DNA of 64,000 nt from Vibrio jasicida CAIM 1864 = LMG 25398 (GTDB lineage: Bacteria; Pseudomonadota; Gammaproteobacteria; Enterobacterales; Vibrionaceae). Shown here in pieces: positions 8,222 to 16,799 of this stretch (its first letter is position 1; each line of letters opens with the position of its first letter). The DNA lies in NCBI RefSeq assembly GCF_000400365.1, contig NZ_BAOG01000082.1, positions 1-64,000 on the forward strand, read 5' to 3'. A program made the position numbers and the translations under genes. Below the pieces are notes generated by a model. It was not told the origin of the DNA, searched no databases, and saw only the letters and a list, made by a program, of their open reading frames with translations.

Positions 8222-10138
8222 ATGTTGAAACTTACTTCTCTGAGTATCAAACAAAAGGTGGTACTCGGTATTACTTTTGCGGTTTTAGCCTCGACTATTA
8301 TTGTCGGTGTCATGGCGCAGCGCCACGCCCGAGAGGTGCTTAGTCACCGTTTGATTGACATTGAATTGCCTGCGATGTTGCAGCAAATCAATACCGAAAT
8401 TGACCGTGAAGTTGTCCAAATGCAACAAGCGGCAAAACAGTTAGCAACCAACGAATTTGTGGTTGAAGCCCTATCTACGACCGACCGTAACCCCATAGTT
8501 GAAGCGCAACTCGTTCAGCAACTCAATAATGTGAAATCTCAATATGAGTTAAACGATGCGTCTGTAGCAAACCGCCAAACCGCATACTACTGGAACCAGA
8601 ACGGCTTTCTACGTCAACTCAATCGCTCACAGGATGGGTGGTTTTTTGGGTTCACCTCTTCGGGCCAAGACACGTCAGTGAGCGTGTTCCAAGAGTCCAA
8701 TGGTGACGTGAAAATGTTTGCTAATTATCAAGATGTGAATGGCATCTCGATGTCTGGTTTGTCAAAATCGATGGATGATATGGTGTCGCTCCTGAATGGC
8801 TTCAAGATTGAGAAATCAGGCTATGTTTTCCTAACGAATAGTAAAGGTGACATCCAGATCCATCGCCAGCAAGGCAAAAATAAAACCTCAATTGGCCAAC
8901 TGTTTGGAAGAGACGCTTCTCAGCTGCTTAACAAAGGTCATTTCAATCTCGTTACTACCGAATTTGAAGCCCAAGATATGTTTGTATCTAGCCTGTATGT
9001 GCCATCAATGGATTGGTTTGTGGTTGGTGTCGTGCCAGTGAATGAGGTATTTGCTGACCTTGATGCAACAGCAGAGAAAATGTTGTTTACGACAGCAATC
9101 GTGGCGCTAATCTTCATCGCAATGGGTATTTTGCTAGCAAACAGCATTACTAACCCAATTCGCCAAATTGCAGACCGATTCACTGACCTTGGTGAAGGGG
9201 AAGGCGATTTGGCTCAGCGTATCGAAATCAAAGGTAACGACGAGATTGCTCAGCTATCAAAAGGCTTTAATGGCTTTATTGAAAAGATTCACGCGACTAT
9301 GAAAGAAGTGTCGTTAACCAGCGGCGCATTAAGCCAAGCTGCAGACAGTGTATCCAGCAAAGCCACATCAACGCACGATAATAGCCAAGAGCAGCGTGAC
9401 CAAACAATTCAAGTAGTAACGGCGATTAACCAGATGGGTGCGACCATCAGTGAGATTGCCTCTAACGCTGCAACCGCTGCGGATACAGCAAACCAAGCAT
9501 CTGATAACACACAGACAGGTCGCCAAGTGGTTACTCAAGCGAAAGAAGTGATCAGTCGCCTTGCCGATGACGTTGAAACGACCAGCATGGTAGTGACGCA
9601 ACTAGCAACCACTACCAAGGACATTGGATCTATTTTGGATGTGATTCGTGATATCTCTGAGCAAACCAATTTACTTGCGCTGAATGCGGCAATTGAAGCT
9701 GCGCGAGCAGGGGAGCAAGGTCGTGGTTTTGCTGTCGTCGCTGACGAGGTTCGAAACCTTGCTTCACGCACTGCTGTCTCTACCGAAGAGATTCAGAAGA
9801 TGATCAACCAGCTTCAAAGTGACGCTCAAGATGCAGTGACTGCAATGGAAGCGGGTAAAGCGGTAACATTCGAAGGCGTTGCCTCAACTGATGAAGCGGT
9901 TGAAGTGTTAATGAACATCTCTGAGCGTATTGCCGATATCTCTGACCGAAACACACAAGTAGCGACGGCAACCGAAGAACAGTCAACGGTTGTACATACC
10001 ATCAATCAGAACATTGAAGAAATCAATGCGATTAATGAAATGACCACGGCTACAGCTGAAGAGTTGGCAAGTGCAAGCCAAGACCTACAAGAGCTATCCT
10101 CTCGTTTGGATAAGATGGTTGGTAGCTTCAAACTCTAG
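8222..10138 (+). CDS. methyl-accepting chemotaxis protein
   Basis: A 638-aa transducer from the ATG at 8222 (AAAGG 7 bases upstream). An open extension back to 8081 precedes the first membrane segment and is unlikely to be translated. Order: TM1 about 10-32, a periplasmic sensor of about 245 residues with a Cache-like ending (SGYVFLTNSKGDIQIHRQ), TM2 about 283-305, a HAMP domain about 305-358, and a long cytoplasmic signalling hairpin. Its tip carries the strongly conserved EQTNLLALNAAIEAARAGEQ sequence near 478-497, which contacts CheA and CheW. The ligand cannot be predicted. No C-terminal CheR-tethering pentapeptide is seen. Confidence 0.92.
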   Translation: MLKLTSLSIKQKVVLGITFAVLASTIIVGVMAQRHAREVLSHRLIDIELPAMLQQINTEIDREVVQMQQAAKQLATNEFVVEALSTTDRNPIVEAQLVQQLNNVKSQYELNDASVANRQTAYYWNQNGFLRQLNRSQDGWFFGFTSSGQDTSVSVFQESNGDVKMFANYQDVNGISMSGLSKSMDDMVSLLNGFKIEKSGYVFLTNSKGDIQIHRQQGKNKTSIGQLFGRDASQLLNKGHFNLVTTEFEAQDMFVSSLYVPSMDWFVVGVVPVNEVFADLDATAEKMLFTTAIVALIFIAMGILLANSITNPIRQIADRFTDLGEGEGDLAQRIEIKGNDEIAQLSKGFNGFIEKIHATMKEVSLTSGALSQAADSVSSKATSTHDNSQEQRDQTIQVVTAINQMGATISEIASNAATAADTANQASDNTQTGRQVVTQAKEVISRLADDVETTSMVVTQLATTTKDIGSILDVIRDISEQTNLLALNAAIEAARAGEQGRGFAVVADEVRNLASRTAVSTEEIQKMINQLQSDAQDAVTAMEAGKAVTFEGVASTDEAVEVLMNISERIADISDRNTQVATATEEQSTVVHTINQNIEEINAINEMTTATAEELASASQDLQELSSRLDKMVGSFKL

Positions 10139-10196
10139 AGTTGGATAGAATAGGCCTAATTTACAAGTTTAACGACTATATATTTAGGTAAGTACT

Positions 10197-10397
10197 ATGA
10201 ATGACTTCGAAAAAGAACTAGAACAGATTTCACAAGAAGCTGCTCAAGAGCCGGAAGTAAAGCTTCCTTCTTTAGAAGAGCAAAAGCAAATCGCTGCTGA
10301 ACTGAAGAAGCTAGAAGCTGAAGGAAAGCTGACGCCAGAGGTTCTTGAGCAATACTTTGGTAAGTTCAATCAGAAAAATTCAACACCAGTGCACTAA
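10197..10397 (+). CDS. small acidic hypothetical protein, 66 aa
   Basis: A short gene with an AGGTAAG ribosome site 5 bases before its ATG and a strong terminator right after its stop. The product is charged and predicted helical (EEQKQIAAELKKLEAEGKLT), with no signal peptide or membrane segment. It follows the chemoreceptor gene by 58 bases and may be co-transcribed with it. I see no known domain. Clean translation signals and biased composition make it a believable gene. Confidence 0.6.
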   Translation: MNDFEKELEQISQEAAQEPEVKLPSLEEQKQIAAELKKLEAEGKLTPEVLEQYFGKFNQKNSTPVH

Positions 10398-10400
10398 TAA

Positions 10401-10426
10401 AGGGGGAGTTTACGAACTCCCTTTTT
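10401..10426 (+). terminator. rho-independent terminator
   Basis: GGGAGTT at 10404-10410, loop TACG, AACTCCC at 10415-10421, then five T. It closes the chemoreceptor / small protein unit. Confidence 0.85.
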
Positions 10427-10575
10427 CATACCTACCCATTAACTCACCTTCTTTAACTAGCTTTTAATCAATAAGTTATTCTTTGTTACTACTTTTTTTC
10501 ATACTTGACAATACTGCTGCTCTATCTAAATCTATTGCTTATTTAAATCAAAATAACTAAAGGGCTGCAAAAGAG

Positions 10576-11244
10576 ATGGAGTGTAAAAGTACAAGGAACG
10601 TCATATTAATTACTGAGGACAGTTTGCAGTCGTCTTTGCTTAAAGATGTTCTCGAAACCAAACTCAGTATTAACGTTGTTTTGATTACCCCAGAGAAGCT
10701 CAGTGAGCCCTTAAATTGCCACGGCTCAGCTTCGGCAACCTTAATCGATTACAGTGTGGTTTCAGATGAAATCTTTGCTCGTTATGTAGAATTCAAGAAA
10801 ACTGAGCTAAAAGACACGATTGAAGTGCTGATCAATTGCGATAAAACCATTTCAACAGAAGAGCTGTTCGTTTGGCAGAATCTTGCCGGAATTTTCTATA
10901 CATCGGATGATATTAATAATCTTCAAGTTGGAATTGGCAAAGTTTTACAGGGCGATATGTGGTTTAGCCGTAAGTTTTCACAACAGTATATTACGCACTT
11001 ACGTCGACACAGCAGACCAGTTAATAAGAGCATGTCCGCAATTTTGACGAAAAGAGAACAGCAAATTATTACCTTCTTATCAATGGGGGCTTCGAATCAA
11101 CAGATTGCTGAGCAACTATTTGTGAGTGAAAATACTGTGAAAACCCATCTCCACAATATTTTTAAGAAGATTGACGTGAAAAATAGAGTTCAAGCATTAA
11201 TTTGGGCTAAAGAAAATATGTCTGGTTTATCAATAGCAGTATAA
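10576..11244 (+). CDS. VpsT/CsgD-type LuxR-family regulator with c-di-GMP motif
   Basis: A 222-aa regulator: an N-terminal receiver-like domain without a convincing phosphoacceptor Asp pattern, and a C-terminal LuxR/FixJ helix-turn-helix (LTKREQQIITFLSMGASNQQ, then SENTVKTHLHNIFKKIDVKN). Between them lies W-F-S-R at residues 129-132, matching the W[F/L/M][T/S]R motif by which VpsT of V. cholerae binds c-di-GMP. VpsT-class proteins control biofilm matrix genes. It precedes a second gene of the same class and a calcium-binding matrix protein operon, so a role in that operon's control is likely. It resembles the CpsQ/BrpT group; I cannot say which ortholog it is. Confidence 0.85.
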   Translation: MECKSTRNVILITEDSLQSSLLKDVLETKLSINVVLITPEKLSEPLNCHGSASATLIDYSVVSDEIFARYVEFKKTELKDTIEVLINCDKTISTEELFVWQNLAGIFYTSDDINNLQVGIGKVLQGDMWFSRKFSQQYITHLRRHSRPVNKSMSAILTKREQQIITFLSMGASNQQIAEQLFVSENTVKTHLHNIFKKIDVKNRVQALIWAKENMSGLSIAV

Positions 11245-11315
11245 ATTCAGCTAAGTTAGCGTTTATTTCTTCTAAATTGCGATGTAGATCTATCATTCAT
11301 TTTTAATATGTAAGG

Positions 11316-11345
11316 AGTGTTTCTTTTATGAGAAACACTTTTTTT
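11316..11345 (+). terminator. rho-independent terminator
   Basis: AGTGTTTCT at 11316-11324, loop TTTATG, AGAAACACT at 11331-11339, then six T (11340-11345). It separates the two LuxR-type genes, so the second has its own promoter in 11346-11474. Confidence 0.85.
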
Positions 11346-11474
11346 GTTTATGATTTTAACCAAATTGCAATTTAAAAAAGTATCAAATAACTCTACTCTA
11401 TCGTCTAGCACTTAGATATGAGTTTAGGTGCTCAGCAATAACTATTAAATTCAGAATATTAAGTTAGTGAAAGT

Positions 11475-12131
11475 ATGAGAAACATTATGGAACAGTATAA
11501 GGAAAGGCCCGAGATCCTAATGATCACTCAACAAAGTCTGCAGAGTGAAAATTTTAAGGAGATGCTTTCTAAAAATACAGAAACCAAAATAACCATCATC
11601 GATAGTAAAAATCCAAGCTACCACGAATTGATTCCTGAAGAGTATTTCCTGTTAGTTGATTTCTCTGTAGAAACACCATCTGATACTTTGGTTTATCTGA
11701 AAGATAATGAAAAAGTGCTAGGAACAATTATGTTAAACCTAGGGCATGAGCTTGATACAGAAGAATTAGCGTCATGGCCACATGTTAAAGGTATATTCGG
11801 TCCAAGCGATTCGATGGCGAAACTTTGTCAAGGACTTAAAGCGATTATTGATGGTGATAATTGGCTATCAAGACGACTACTTGAACAACTTTTGACTTAT
11901 TACAAAGGTAAGGAGTCAAACTATGTTATTGAGCCAGCGATAGAAGTTGAACTTACTCGAAGAGAGGTACAAGTTCTTCAGATGTTGAAAGACGGTGGTT
12001 CTAATATGGAAATAGCAGATTCACTGTTTATTAGTGAGCATACGATTAAATCTCACCTTTACAACATATTCAGAAAAATTGAGGTTAAAAACCGCACCCA
12101 AGCGACAAGTTGGGCGAAGAGAAACCTTTAG
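11475..12131 (+). CDS. second VpsT/CsgD-type LuxR-family regulator (CpsQ/BrpT-like) with c-di-GMP motif
   Basis: A 218-aa paralogue of the preceding regulator, diverged but collinear over its length. W-L-S-R at residues 130-133 fits the c-di-GMP-binding motif of VpsT. The C-terminal helix-turn-helix is clear (LTRREVQVLQMLKDGGSNME, then SEHTIKSHLYNIFRKIEVKN). The start could be 11475 or 11487. Immediate placement upstream of the cabA-type operon matches CpsQ next to mfpABC in V. parahaemolyticus, so this is the likelier direct activator of the matrix genes; that is inference from context. Confidence 0.85.
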   Translation: MRNIMEQYKERPEILMITQQSLQSENFKEMLSKNTETKITIIDSKNPSYHELIPEEYFLLVDFSVETPSDTLVYLKDNEKVLGTIMLNLGHELDTEELASWPHVKGIFGPSDSMAKLCQGLKAIIDGDNWLSRRLLEQLLTYYKGKESNYVIEPAIEVELTRREVQVLQMLKDGGSNMEIADSLFISEHTIKSHLYNIFRKIEVKNRTQATSWAKRNL

Positions 12132-12207
12132 TACTACTTTTAACTTTTTGTTTTAGATGTTGTTTATATCTAAAAGTACCACTTTTTGTAGTGTTAAAAA
12201 TATTGAT

Positions 12208-12236
12208 AGTTTGAAATATCAATCCATATTCAAACT
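12208..12236. promoter_or_regulatory. imperfect palindrome upstream of the calcium-binding matrix protein gene
   Basis: AGTTTGAAATAT (12208-12219) and ATATTCAAACT (12226-12236) are inverted copies apart from one extra A, with CAATCC between. It lies about 100 bases before the cabA-type start in a 201-base gap. A second inverted repeat, TTTTAGAT / ATCTAAAA (12151-12158 and 12168-12175), follows the regulator stop but lacks a T-run. The palindrome is a candidate binding site for the neighbouring VpsT-like dimers. Confidence 0.4.
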
Positions 12237-12332
12237 TGTTCCTATGTTTATGTTTATTAGACTTCTCATGTCTGAAGGAAGTTAATCCAGACGTGAAGGT
12301 CTATTCAAATATAAAGCCAAGAGGGACATAAA

Positions 12333-12917
12333 ATGAGCACAAATGACACATATTTCGGTGATTCGGGTGAAAATAACCAAGTCGCTGATTTTGATGGCGG
12401 CAATGACATCTTCGTCGGCTTTGGTGGCAACGATTCATTCGTTGGTGGCGGTGGTGACGATTTCGTTGTAGGCGGCGCTGGTAATGACCGTCTAACCGGT
12501 GGTGCTGGTGACGATATTCTAATGGCTGGTACAGGCAACGACTACCTTGGTGGCGGTACAGGTAGTGATTTATTGCTCGGTTTATTGGGAGATAACAAGC
12601 TAAACGGTGGCGTCGGTGATGATGTTTTGGTTGCTGGTTCTGGTGACAACGTTGTTATTGGTGGTAGCGGTGCAGACAAGTTCGTCTTTACGGACAAGTT
12701 TGGTGGTCACGGCGAGGCAAAAGTGGTTGATTTTACCATTGGTGAGGACTCCCTTCACATCATCAGTGATTCTGTAACGTCATATTCTGATCTTACTTTT
12801 ACCTATGATGCGAAAGGTAATGCTGTCTTTACAGACGGCGTCGATCTCACCGTTAAACTTATTGGTGTTACACAAGAAGACATCAACTCATACGGTAGCG
12901 ACTTGTTCATTATTTAG
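12333..12917 (+). CDS. cabA: RTX-type calcium-binding biofilm matrix protein (CabA/MfpA-like)
   Basis: A 194-aa acidic, Gly/Asp-rich protein without a Sec signal. From about residue 24 to 110 it carries RTX nonapeptide-like repeats (GGAGNDRLTGGAGDDIL and variants) that form Ca2+-binding beta-rolls. The C-terminal 80 residues lack repeats and end in hydrophobic LFII, as in type I secretion substrates. It is followed by an ABC exporter and an HlyD-type adaptor. This layout matches V. vulnificus cabABC and V. parahaemolyticus mfpABC, where the product is a secreted calcium-binding matrix protein needed for biofilm structure. The symbol is given by analogy. Confidence 0.8.
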   Translation: MSTNDTYFGDSGENNQVADFDGGNDIFVGFGGNDSFVGGGGDDFVVGGAGNDRLTGGAGDDILMAGTGNDYLGGGTGSDLLLGLLGDNKLNGGVGDDVLVAGSGDNVVIGGSGADKFVFTDKFGGHGEAKVVDFTIGEDSLHIISDSVTSYSDLTFTYDAKGNAVFTDGVDLTVKLIGVTQEDINSYGSDLFII

Positions 12918-12931
12918 AATTGAGTCTATTT

Positions 12932-12956
12932 TAGGCGCTAGTATTTCTAGCGCCTA
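12932..12956 (+). other. stem-loop between the matrix protein and exporter genes
   Basis: A 10-bp perfect stem (TAGGCGCTAG at 12932-12941 with CTAGCGCCTA at 12947-12956) and a 5-base loop. No T-run follows, so it is a poor rho-independent terminator. Lying between an abundant substrate gene and its exporter genes, it may stabilise the upstream message or limit read-through. Confidence 0.7.
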
Positions 12957-12981
12957 CGCTTGCAAATATGTGGTAGTAATC

Positions 12982-14700
12982 GTGCAAAAAACGGTTTTCA
13001 AAGAAGTCAGACAAAAACTATGCACGCTCACAGGCTTGCTGATTGGTTTTAGTCTATTTATAAACTTATTAGTCCTATCTATTCCGTTGTACATGTTACA
13101 AGTGTACAACCGAGTCATCTCTTCTTATTCCATTGATACACTGCTCCTTCTGACGGTTATTGTCATTGCGGCTTTATTGACGATGTCTCTGATTGACATT
13201 GCTCGAGCTCAAATGAGCAAGACATTTGGGTATTGGATGGATGCGAAACTTTCGGTATTTATGCTGAAACGAAGTATTCAATATCAAGCTCATTCAGGGA
13301 AAAGCTACACGTCACAAGTATTAAGAGATATCCAAAACATCAAAAGCTTTCTAAGTAGCCAGGCCCCTTATCCTTTGCTTGACGCCCCTTGGACTCCAGT
13401 CTTTATTCTCTTCGTGTATTTGCTCCATCCTATGTTGGGACATATTGCTCTGGGCGGTTCTGTTGTGCTCTTTAGCTTAGGAGTGGTCAATGAATTAGTG
13501 ACCAGAAAGACGATGCAAGAGAGTGAAGTTCGGGCTATATCGCATATAAATCATGCCGAGATCGCTACCCAAAATGCGAACTCAATTATGGCGATGGGGA
13601 TGATGAATGCGTTTTTAGAAAAGTGGTATTCAAACGTTAATGAATCGAATCGATTGGAACAGCGAGTTACAGGTAAGTCGATTTACTTGGCCAACTTTTC
13701 CAAATTCGTTCGCGGTGCGTTACAAATTTGCTTGCTGGGTGGTGGAGCATTATTGGTTATCCAACACGAAATCACCGCGGGTGCCATGATAGCCAGTTCA
13801 ATATTAATGAGCAGGGCGCTGTCTCCGATGGAGCAAGCTATCGGTACTTGGCGAAGCGCCATGTCAGCAAGAAATGCTTATCAGCGTTTATTTGAGATTG
13901 ATCGAGTGGTTACGCAAGAAGAATCTGATATGCCTTTACCAAGGCCAAAAGGGCACTTTGAGTTGACAGGAATGGCTTATCGCCACCCCGGAGCGAGTGA
14001 ACCTGTTTTATCAGGTATTAGTTTATCTATTCCTCCTGGTGTATCTGTTGGTGTTATTGGCCCTTCAGGTACAGGGAAATCGACTTTTGCTAGGCTTTTA
14101 CTGGGTAACATCAAGCCGTTAGCCGGCAAGGTAACGTTAGATGGGATGGAGGTCTCGACTTGGGCCTCAGAAGATCGCGGTGCCCACTTTGGTTATTTAG
14201 CACAAGAGGTTGAACTCTTCCCTGGTACTATTCGAGATAATATTGCACGTTTTAAAGATGAAGATCCTGCAAAAGTTATTCAAGCTGCTCAGCTTGCAGG
14301 TTGCCACGAATTGATTCTGAAAAAGAACAAGGGATATGATTTTGTGATTGGTGAGAACGGGCGTGGGCTTTCAGGCGGTGAACGACAACGTATCGCATTA
14401 GCTAGGGCTGCATATGGAGAGCCATCCGTTGTGGTATTTGATGAAGCGAATGCAAACTTGGATGGCGAAGGTGAAGCCGCTTACCAACGCTTGATTGCGC
14501 ATTTGAAATCACAAGGTTCAACCGTCATTGTTATTGCTCACAACCCGAGCACGTTGAGACAAATGGATCGTCTACTCTATTTAGCGGAAGGCCGAATTAA
14601 GCTTTATGGAGCAAAAGACGAAGTGCTGAAGCGTTTGATGGGAGAAGAAAAAACAGACATACCGAGGGTGCGAAATGAGCAATCAACTGCCAACCGTTAA
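12982..14700 (+). CDS. cabB: type I secretion ABC transporter (CabB/MfpB-like)
   Basis: About 572 aa. No ATG precedes the conserved N-terminus, so a GTG start at 12982 is chosen (12970 is an alternative); an open extension back to 12805 overlaps cabA and is not credible. The first 300 residues form an ABC exporter membrane domain without a C39 peptidase. The ATPase follows: Walker A GPSGTGKST, Q-loop region YLAQEVELFPGTI, signature LSGGERQRIALARA, Walker B VVVFDEAN, switch His in IAHNPS. It presumably exports the RTX protein with the HlyD protein and an outer-membrane TolC encoded elsewhere. Its end overlaps the next gene by 26 bases. Confidence 0.87.
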   Translation: MQKTVFKEVRQKLCTLTGLLIGFSLFINLLVLSIPLYMLQVYNRVISSYSIDTLLLLTVIVIAALLTMSLIDIARAQMSKTFGYWMDAKLSVFMLKRSIQYQAHSGKSYTSQVLRDIQNIKSFLSSQAPYPLLDAPWTPVFILFVYLLHPMLGHIALGGSVVLFSLGVVNELVTRKTMQESEVRAISHINHAEIATQNANSIMAMGMMNAFLEKWYSNVNESNRLEQRVTGKSIYLANFSKFVRGALQICLLGGGALLVIQHEITAGAMIASSILMSRALSPMEQAIGTWRSAMSARNAYQRLFEIDRVVTQEESDMPLPRPKGHFELTGMAYRHPGASEPVLSGISLSIPPGVSVGVIGPSGTGKSTFARLLLGNIKPLAGKVTLDGMEVSTWASEDRGAHFGYLAQEVELFPGTIRDNIARFKDEDPAKVIQAAQLAGCHELILKKNKGYDFVIGENGRGLSGGERQRIALARAAYGEPSVVVFDEANANLDGEGEAAYQRLIAHLKSQGSTVIVIAHNPSTLRQMDRLLYLAEGRIKLYGAKDEVLKRLMGEEKTDIPRVRNEQSTANR

Positions 14701-16015
14701 TGAAATGGCTTCCGAAAAAGTCTTTCGCTTCAAACCAGATGCAGAGCTTCATTTAAAAGGGCCAATCTTTCTTGCTATTTTAACGCTGACTTTATTTTTG
14801 GGCGGGTTGGGTTATTGGGCGGCAACAGCAAAATTGGAGAGCGCAGCCATAGCTTATGGCGACCTTTCTGTCTTGAGCAAACGGCAAGAAATTCAGCATT
14901 TAGAAGGCGGAATTATCGATAAGCTGTATGTACAAGAAGGTGATCTTGTGGAAAAAGGCCAGTTACTAATACAGTTGTCTGAACGTCAAGCAACCGCCAA
15001 ATTGGATGCGCTCGGTGGTCAATACATTCACACCTTAGCAAAGGAAAATCGTTTGAATGCAGAGTTAGATGAACTGCCTGACATCAATTGGTCTCAAGAT
15101 CTTGAAACGATACAAAGCACCGATGTCGTGACCGAGGCAAAGTCAGTTCAAAACAAAATTTTTGAAGCCAGAAAGCGATTTTTCGACAGTAAATTAAGTA
15201 TTATAAATCAAAGTATCTCGGGGGCGAACCTAGAGCTTGAAAACTTAAAGCAGACCAAAGTTATTGAAAGAGAAAGACTCAAGTTTATCGAGGAAGAAAT
15301 CACAAGTAACCAAGCTTTGGTGCAGAAAGGCTTTTCTGGAAAATCGGCTTTGTTGCAGTTAAAGCGCTTGGCAGCAGAGGTGAGAAGCACACTAAGCCAA
15401 TTAGATAGGCAATCACTGACGGTCAGTAAGCGATTGGATGAGAATCAAGCCAAGATAGAAGAACTTAGGCTAGAGCGACTTAATGAGATTGTTGAGGAGC
15501 TAAGAAACACCAAAACTGAGATGGTAACGATTCGAGAAGAATATCGCTCAGCAAAAGATGTGGTTGCGCGCACTGCTATTGTTGCCCCTATTTCAGGGAG
15601 AGTGGTTAATATGCAAGTCTTTACCGAAAAGGGCGTCATTGGATCTGGAGAGACCTTATTAGAGCTTGTACCTCAGGACGATAAGTTGCTGGTGGAAGCG
15701 AGAGTCAGTCCGCAAGATATCGATTTAATTACGCCAGGACAGCATGCTCAGATCCGTTTGACAGCATTGAATGCTAGAACACTTGCACCTTTAGATGGAA
15801 CCGTCTTGACGATTTCTGCGGATAAGTTGTCTGAACAAAATGAAGACGACTTCTATCTTGCTCGTATTGCACTTTCTCAAGAGGATGTAACCAAGCATAG
15901 GTTAACGTCAGGTATGAATGCTGAAGTGTTGATTCTCTCAGAACCTAGGACGCCATTGAGTTATCTTGTTAAACCATTAACTGAAAGTATGAATCGTGCA
16001 TTTCGAGAAGATTAA
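14675..16015 (+). CDS. cabC: HlyD-family type I secretion membrane fusion protein (CabC/MfpC-like)
   Basis: A 446-aa adaptor with one membrane segment near residues 29-50, a lipoyl/barrel-sandwich half (QHLEGGIIDKLYVQEGDLVE near 73-92), a long alpha-helical coiled-coil section (about 130-290), and the second lipoyl half plus beta-barrel (TAIVAPISGRVVNMQVFTEK). It starts inside the end of the ABC transporter gene, which indicates translational coupling. It bridges the inner-membrane ABC protein to TolC in a type I secretion complex. The third cab/mfp gene is of this type. No TolC gene is visible in the window. Confidence 0.87.
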   Translation: MSNQLPTVNEMASEKVFRFKPDAELHLKGPIFLAILTLTLFLGGLGYWAATAKLESAAIAYGDLSVLSKRQEIQHLEGGIIDKLYVQEGDLVEKGQLLIQLSERQATAKLDALGGQYIHTLAKENRLNAELDELPDINWSQDLETIQSTDVVTEAKSVQNKIFEARKRFFDSKLSIINQSISGANLELENLKQTKVIERERLKFIEEEITSNQALVQKGFSGKSALLQLKRLAAEVRSTLSQLDRQSLTVSKRLDENQAKIEELRLERLNEIVEELRNTKTEMVTIREEYRSAKDVVARTAIVAPISGRVVNMQVFTEKGVIGSGETLLELVPQDDKLLVEARVSPQDIDLITPGQHAQIRLTALNARTLAPLDGTVLTISADKLSEQNEDDFYLARIALSQEDVTKHRLTSGMNAEVLILSEPRTPLSYLVKPLTESMNRAFRED

Positions 16016-16150
16016 TGGATGGTTTTTGTTTGAATTAACGTCATTGTGCCAACGTAAATTGCGTAAATAAATAATTCATTAGTCGGGTCACATTTTGCGA
16101 TGTTGTGATGTGTTTTGATTCGTTTTTATTTTGGTGAGATGGCGTGTTCG

Positions 16151-16711
16151 ATGAAGACAGAAAAACAAAAGATGCTGGCTGGTGAGCCATATGATGCTTG
16201 GGATCAGGAGCTTTACCAGGCACGTATTGAGTGCAGAAAAGTGCTACAAAAACTCAACAACAGCATCCCAGATACGGACGAATGGCGAAGCGCAATTGAT
16301 AAACTAATTCCAGACGCTGAAGGTGCATTTTTAGAGCCGCCATTCCGATGTGATTATGGCTCTAACATCAAGTTAGGAAGAAACTTTTACGCGAACTTCA
16401 ACTGTGTTGTTTTAGACGTCGCAGAAGTACATATTGGTGACAATGTGTTGTTTGCACCCAATGTACAAATATACACAGCAGGCCACCCTTTGGATGTGAA
16501 AGGTCGTGTCGAAGAAGGTGTTGAGTTTGGTACGCCAATTACGATTGGTGACAACGTATGGCTGGGCGGTGGTGTTATCGTGTGCCCTGGCGTAACGATC
16601 GGTGAAAATTCTGTAATTGGTGCGGGAAGTGTGGTGACAAAAGATGTGCCACCAAATGTGGTTGCTGCTGGCAATCCGTGTAAAGTCATTCGTTCAATTG
16701 AACAAAAATAA
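16151..16711 (+). CDS. maltose/galactoside-type sugar O-acetyltransferase
   Basis: About 186 aa from the ATG at 16151, which aligns with the family's usual MxEKxKMLAGExYD beginning; 16115 and 16139 are alternatives. After the N-terminal helical region come left-handed beta-helix hexapeptide repeats (IGDNVWLGGGVIVCPGVTIG), with the catalytic His in YTAGHPLD. These trimeric enzymes transfer acetyl from acetyl-CoA to a sugar hydroxyl; the substrate cannot be told. It follows the exporter by 135 bases and could act on a surface or imported sugar, but nothing ties it to the biofilm operon. Confidence 0.87.
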   Translation: MKTEKQKMLAGEPYDAWDQELYQARIECRKVLQKLNNSIPDTDEWRSAIDKLIPDAEGAFLEPPFRCDYGSNIKLGRNFYANFNCVVLDVAEVHIGDNVLFAPNVQIYTAGHPLDVKGRVEEGVEFGTPITIGDNVWLGGGVIVCPGVTIGENSVIGAGSVVTKDVPPNVVAAGNPCKVIRSIEQK

Positions 16712-16757
16712 GCGAAGTAAAATATACAGCCCCGACAAGTAATACATGTGAAATTAG

Positions 16758-16790
16758 AAAGCCGACATATTGTCGGCTTTATCGTTTTGA
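16758..16790. terminator. bidirectional terminator between convergent genes
   Basis: AAAGCCGACA (16758-16767), loop TAT, TGTCGGCTTT (16771-16780). The A-run and T-run on either side let it serve the acetyltransferase gene (plus) and the response-regulator gene (minus). Confidence 0.8.
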
Positions 16791-16799
16791 ATTGGCGCA

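Noticed and set aside
12932..12956. Rho-independent terminator after the matrix protein gene
   Set aside because: The stem is good but no T-run follows, and the exporter genes need read-through.
12805..12981. Extended N-terminus of the ABC exporter overlapping the matrix protein gene
   Set aside because: The extension reads through the end of cabA in another frame and across the intergenic stem-loop; family N-termini match only from about 12982.
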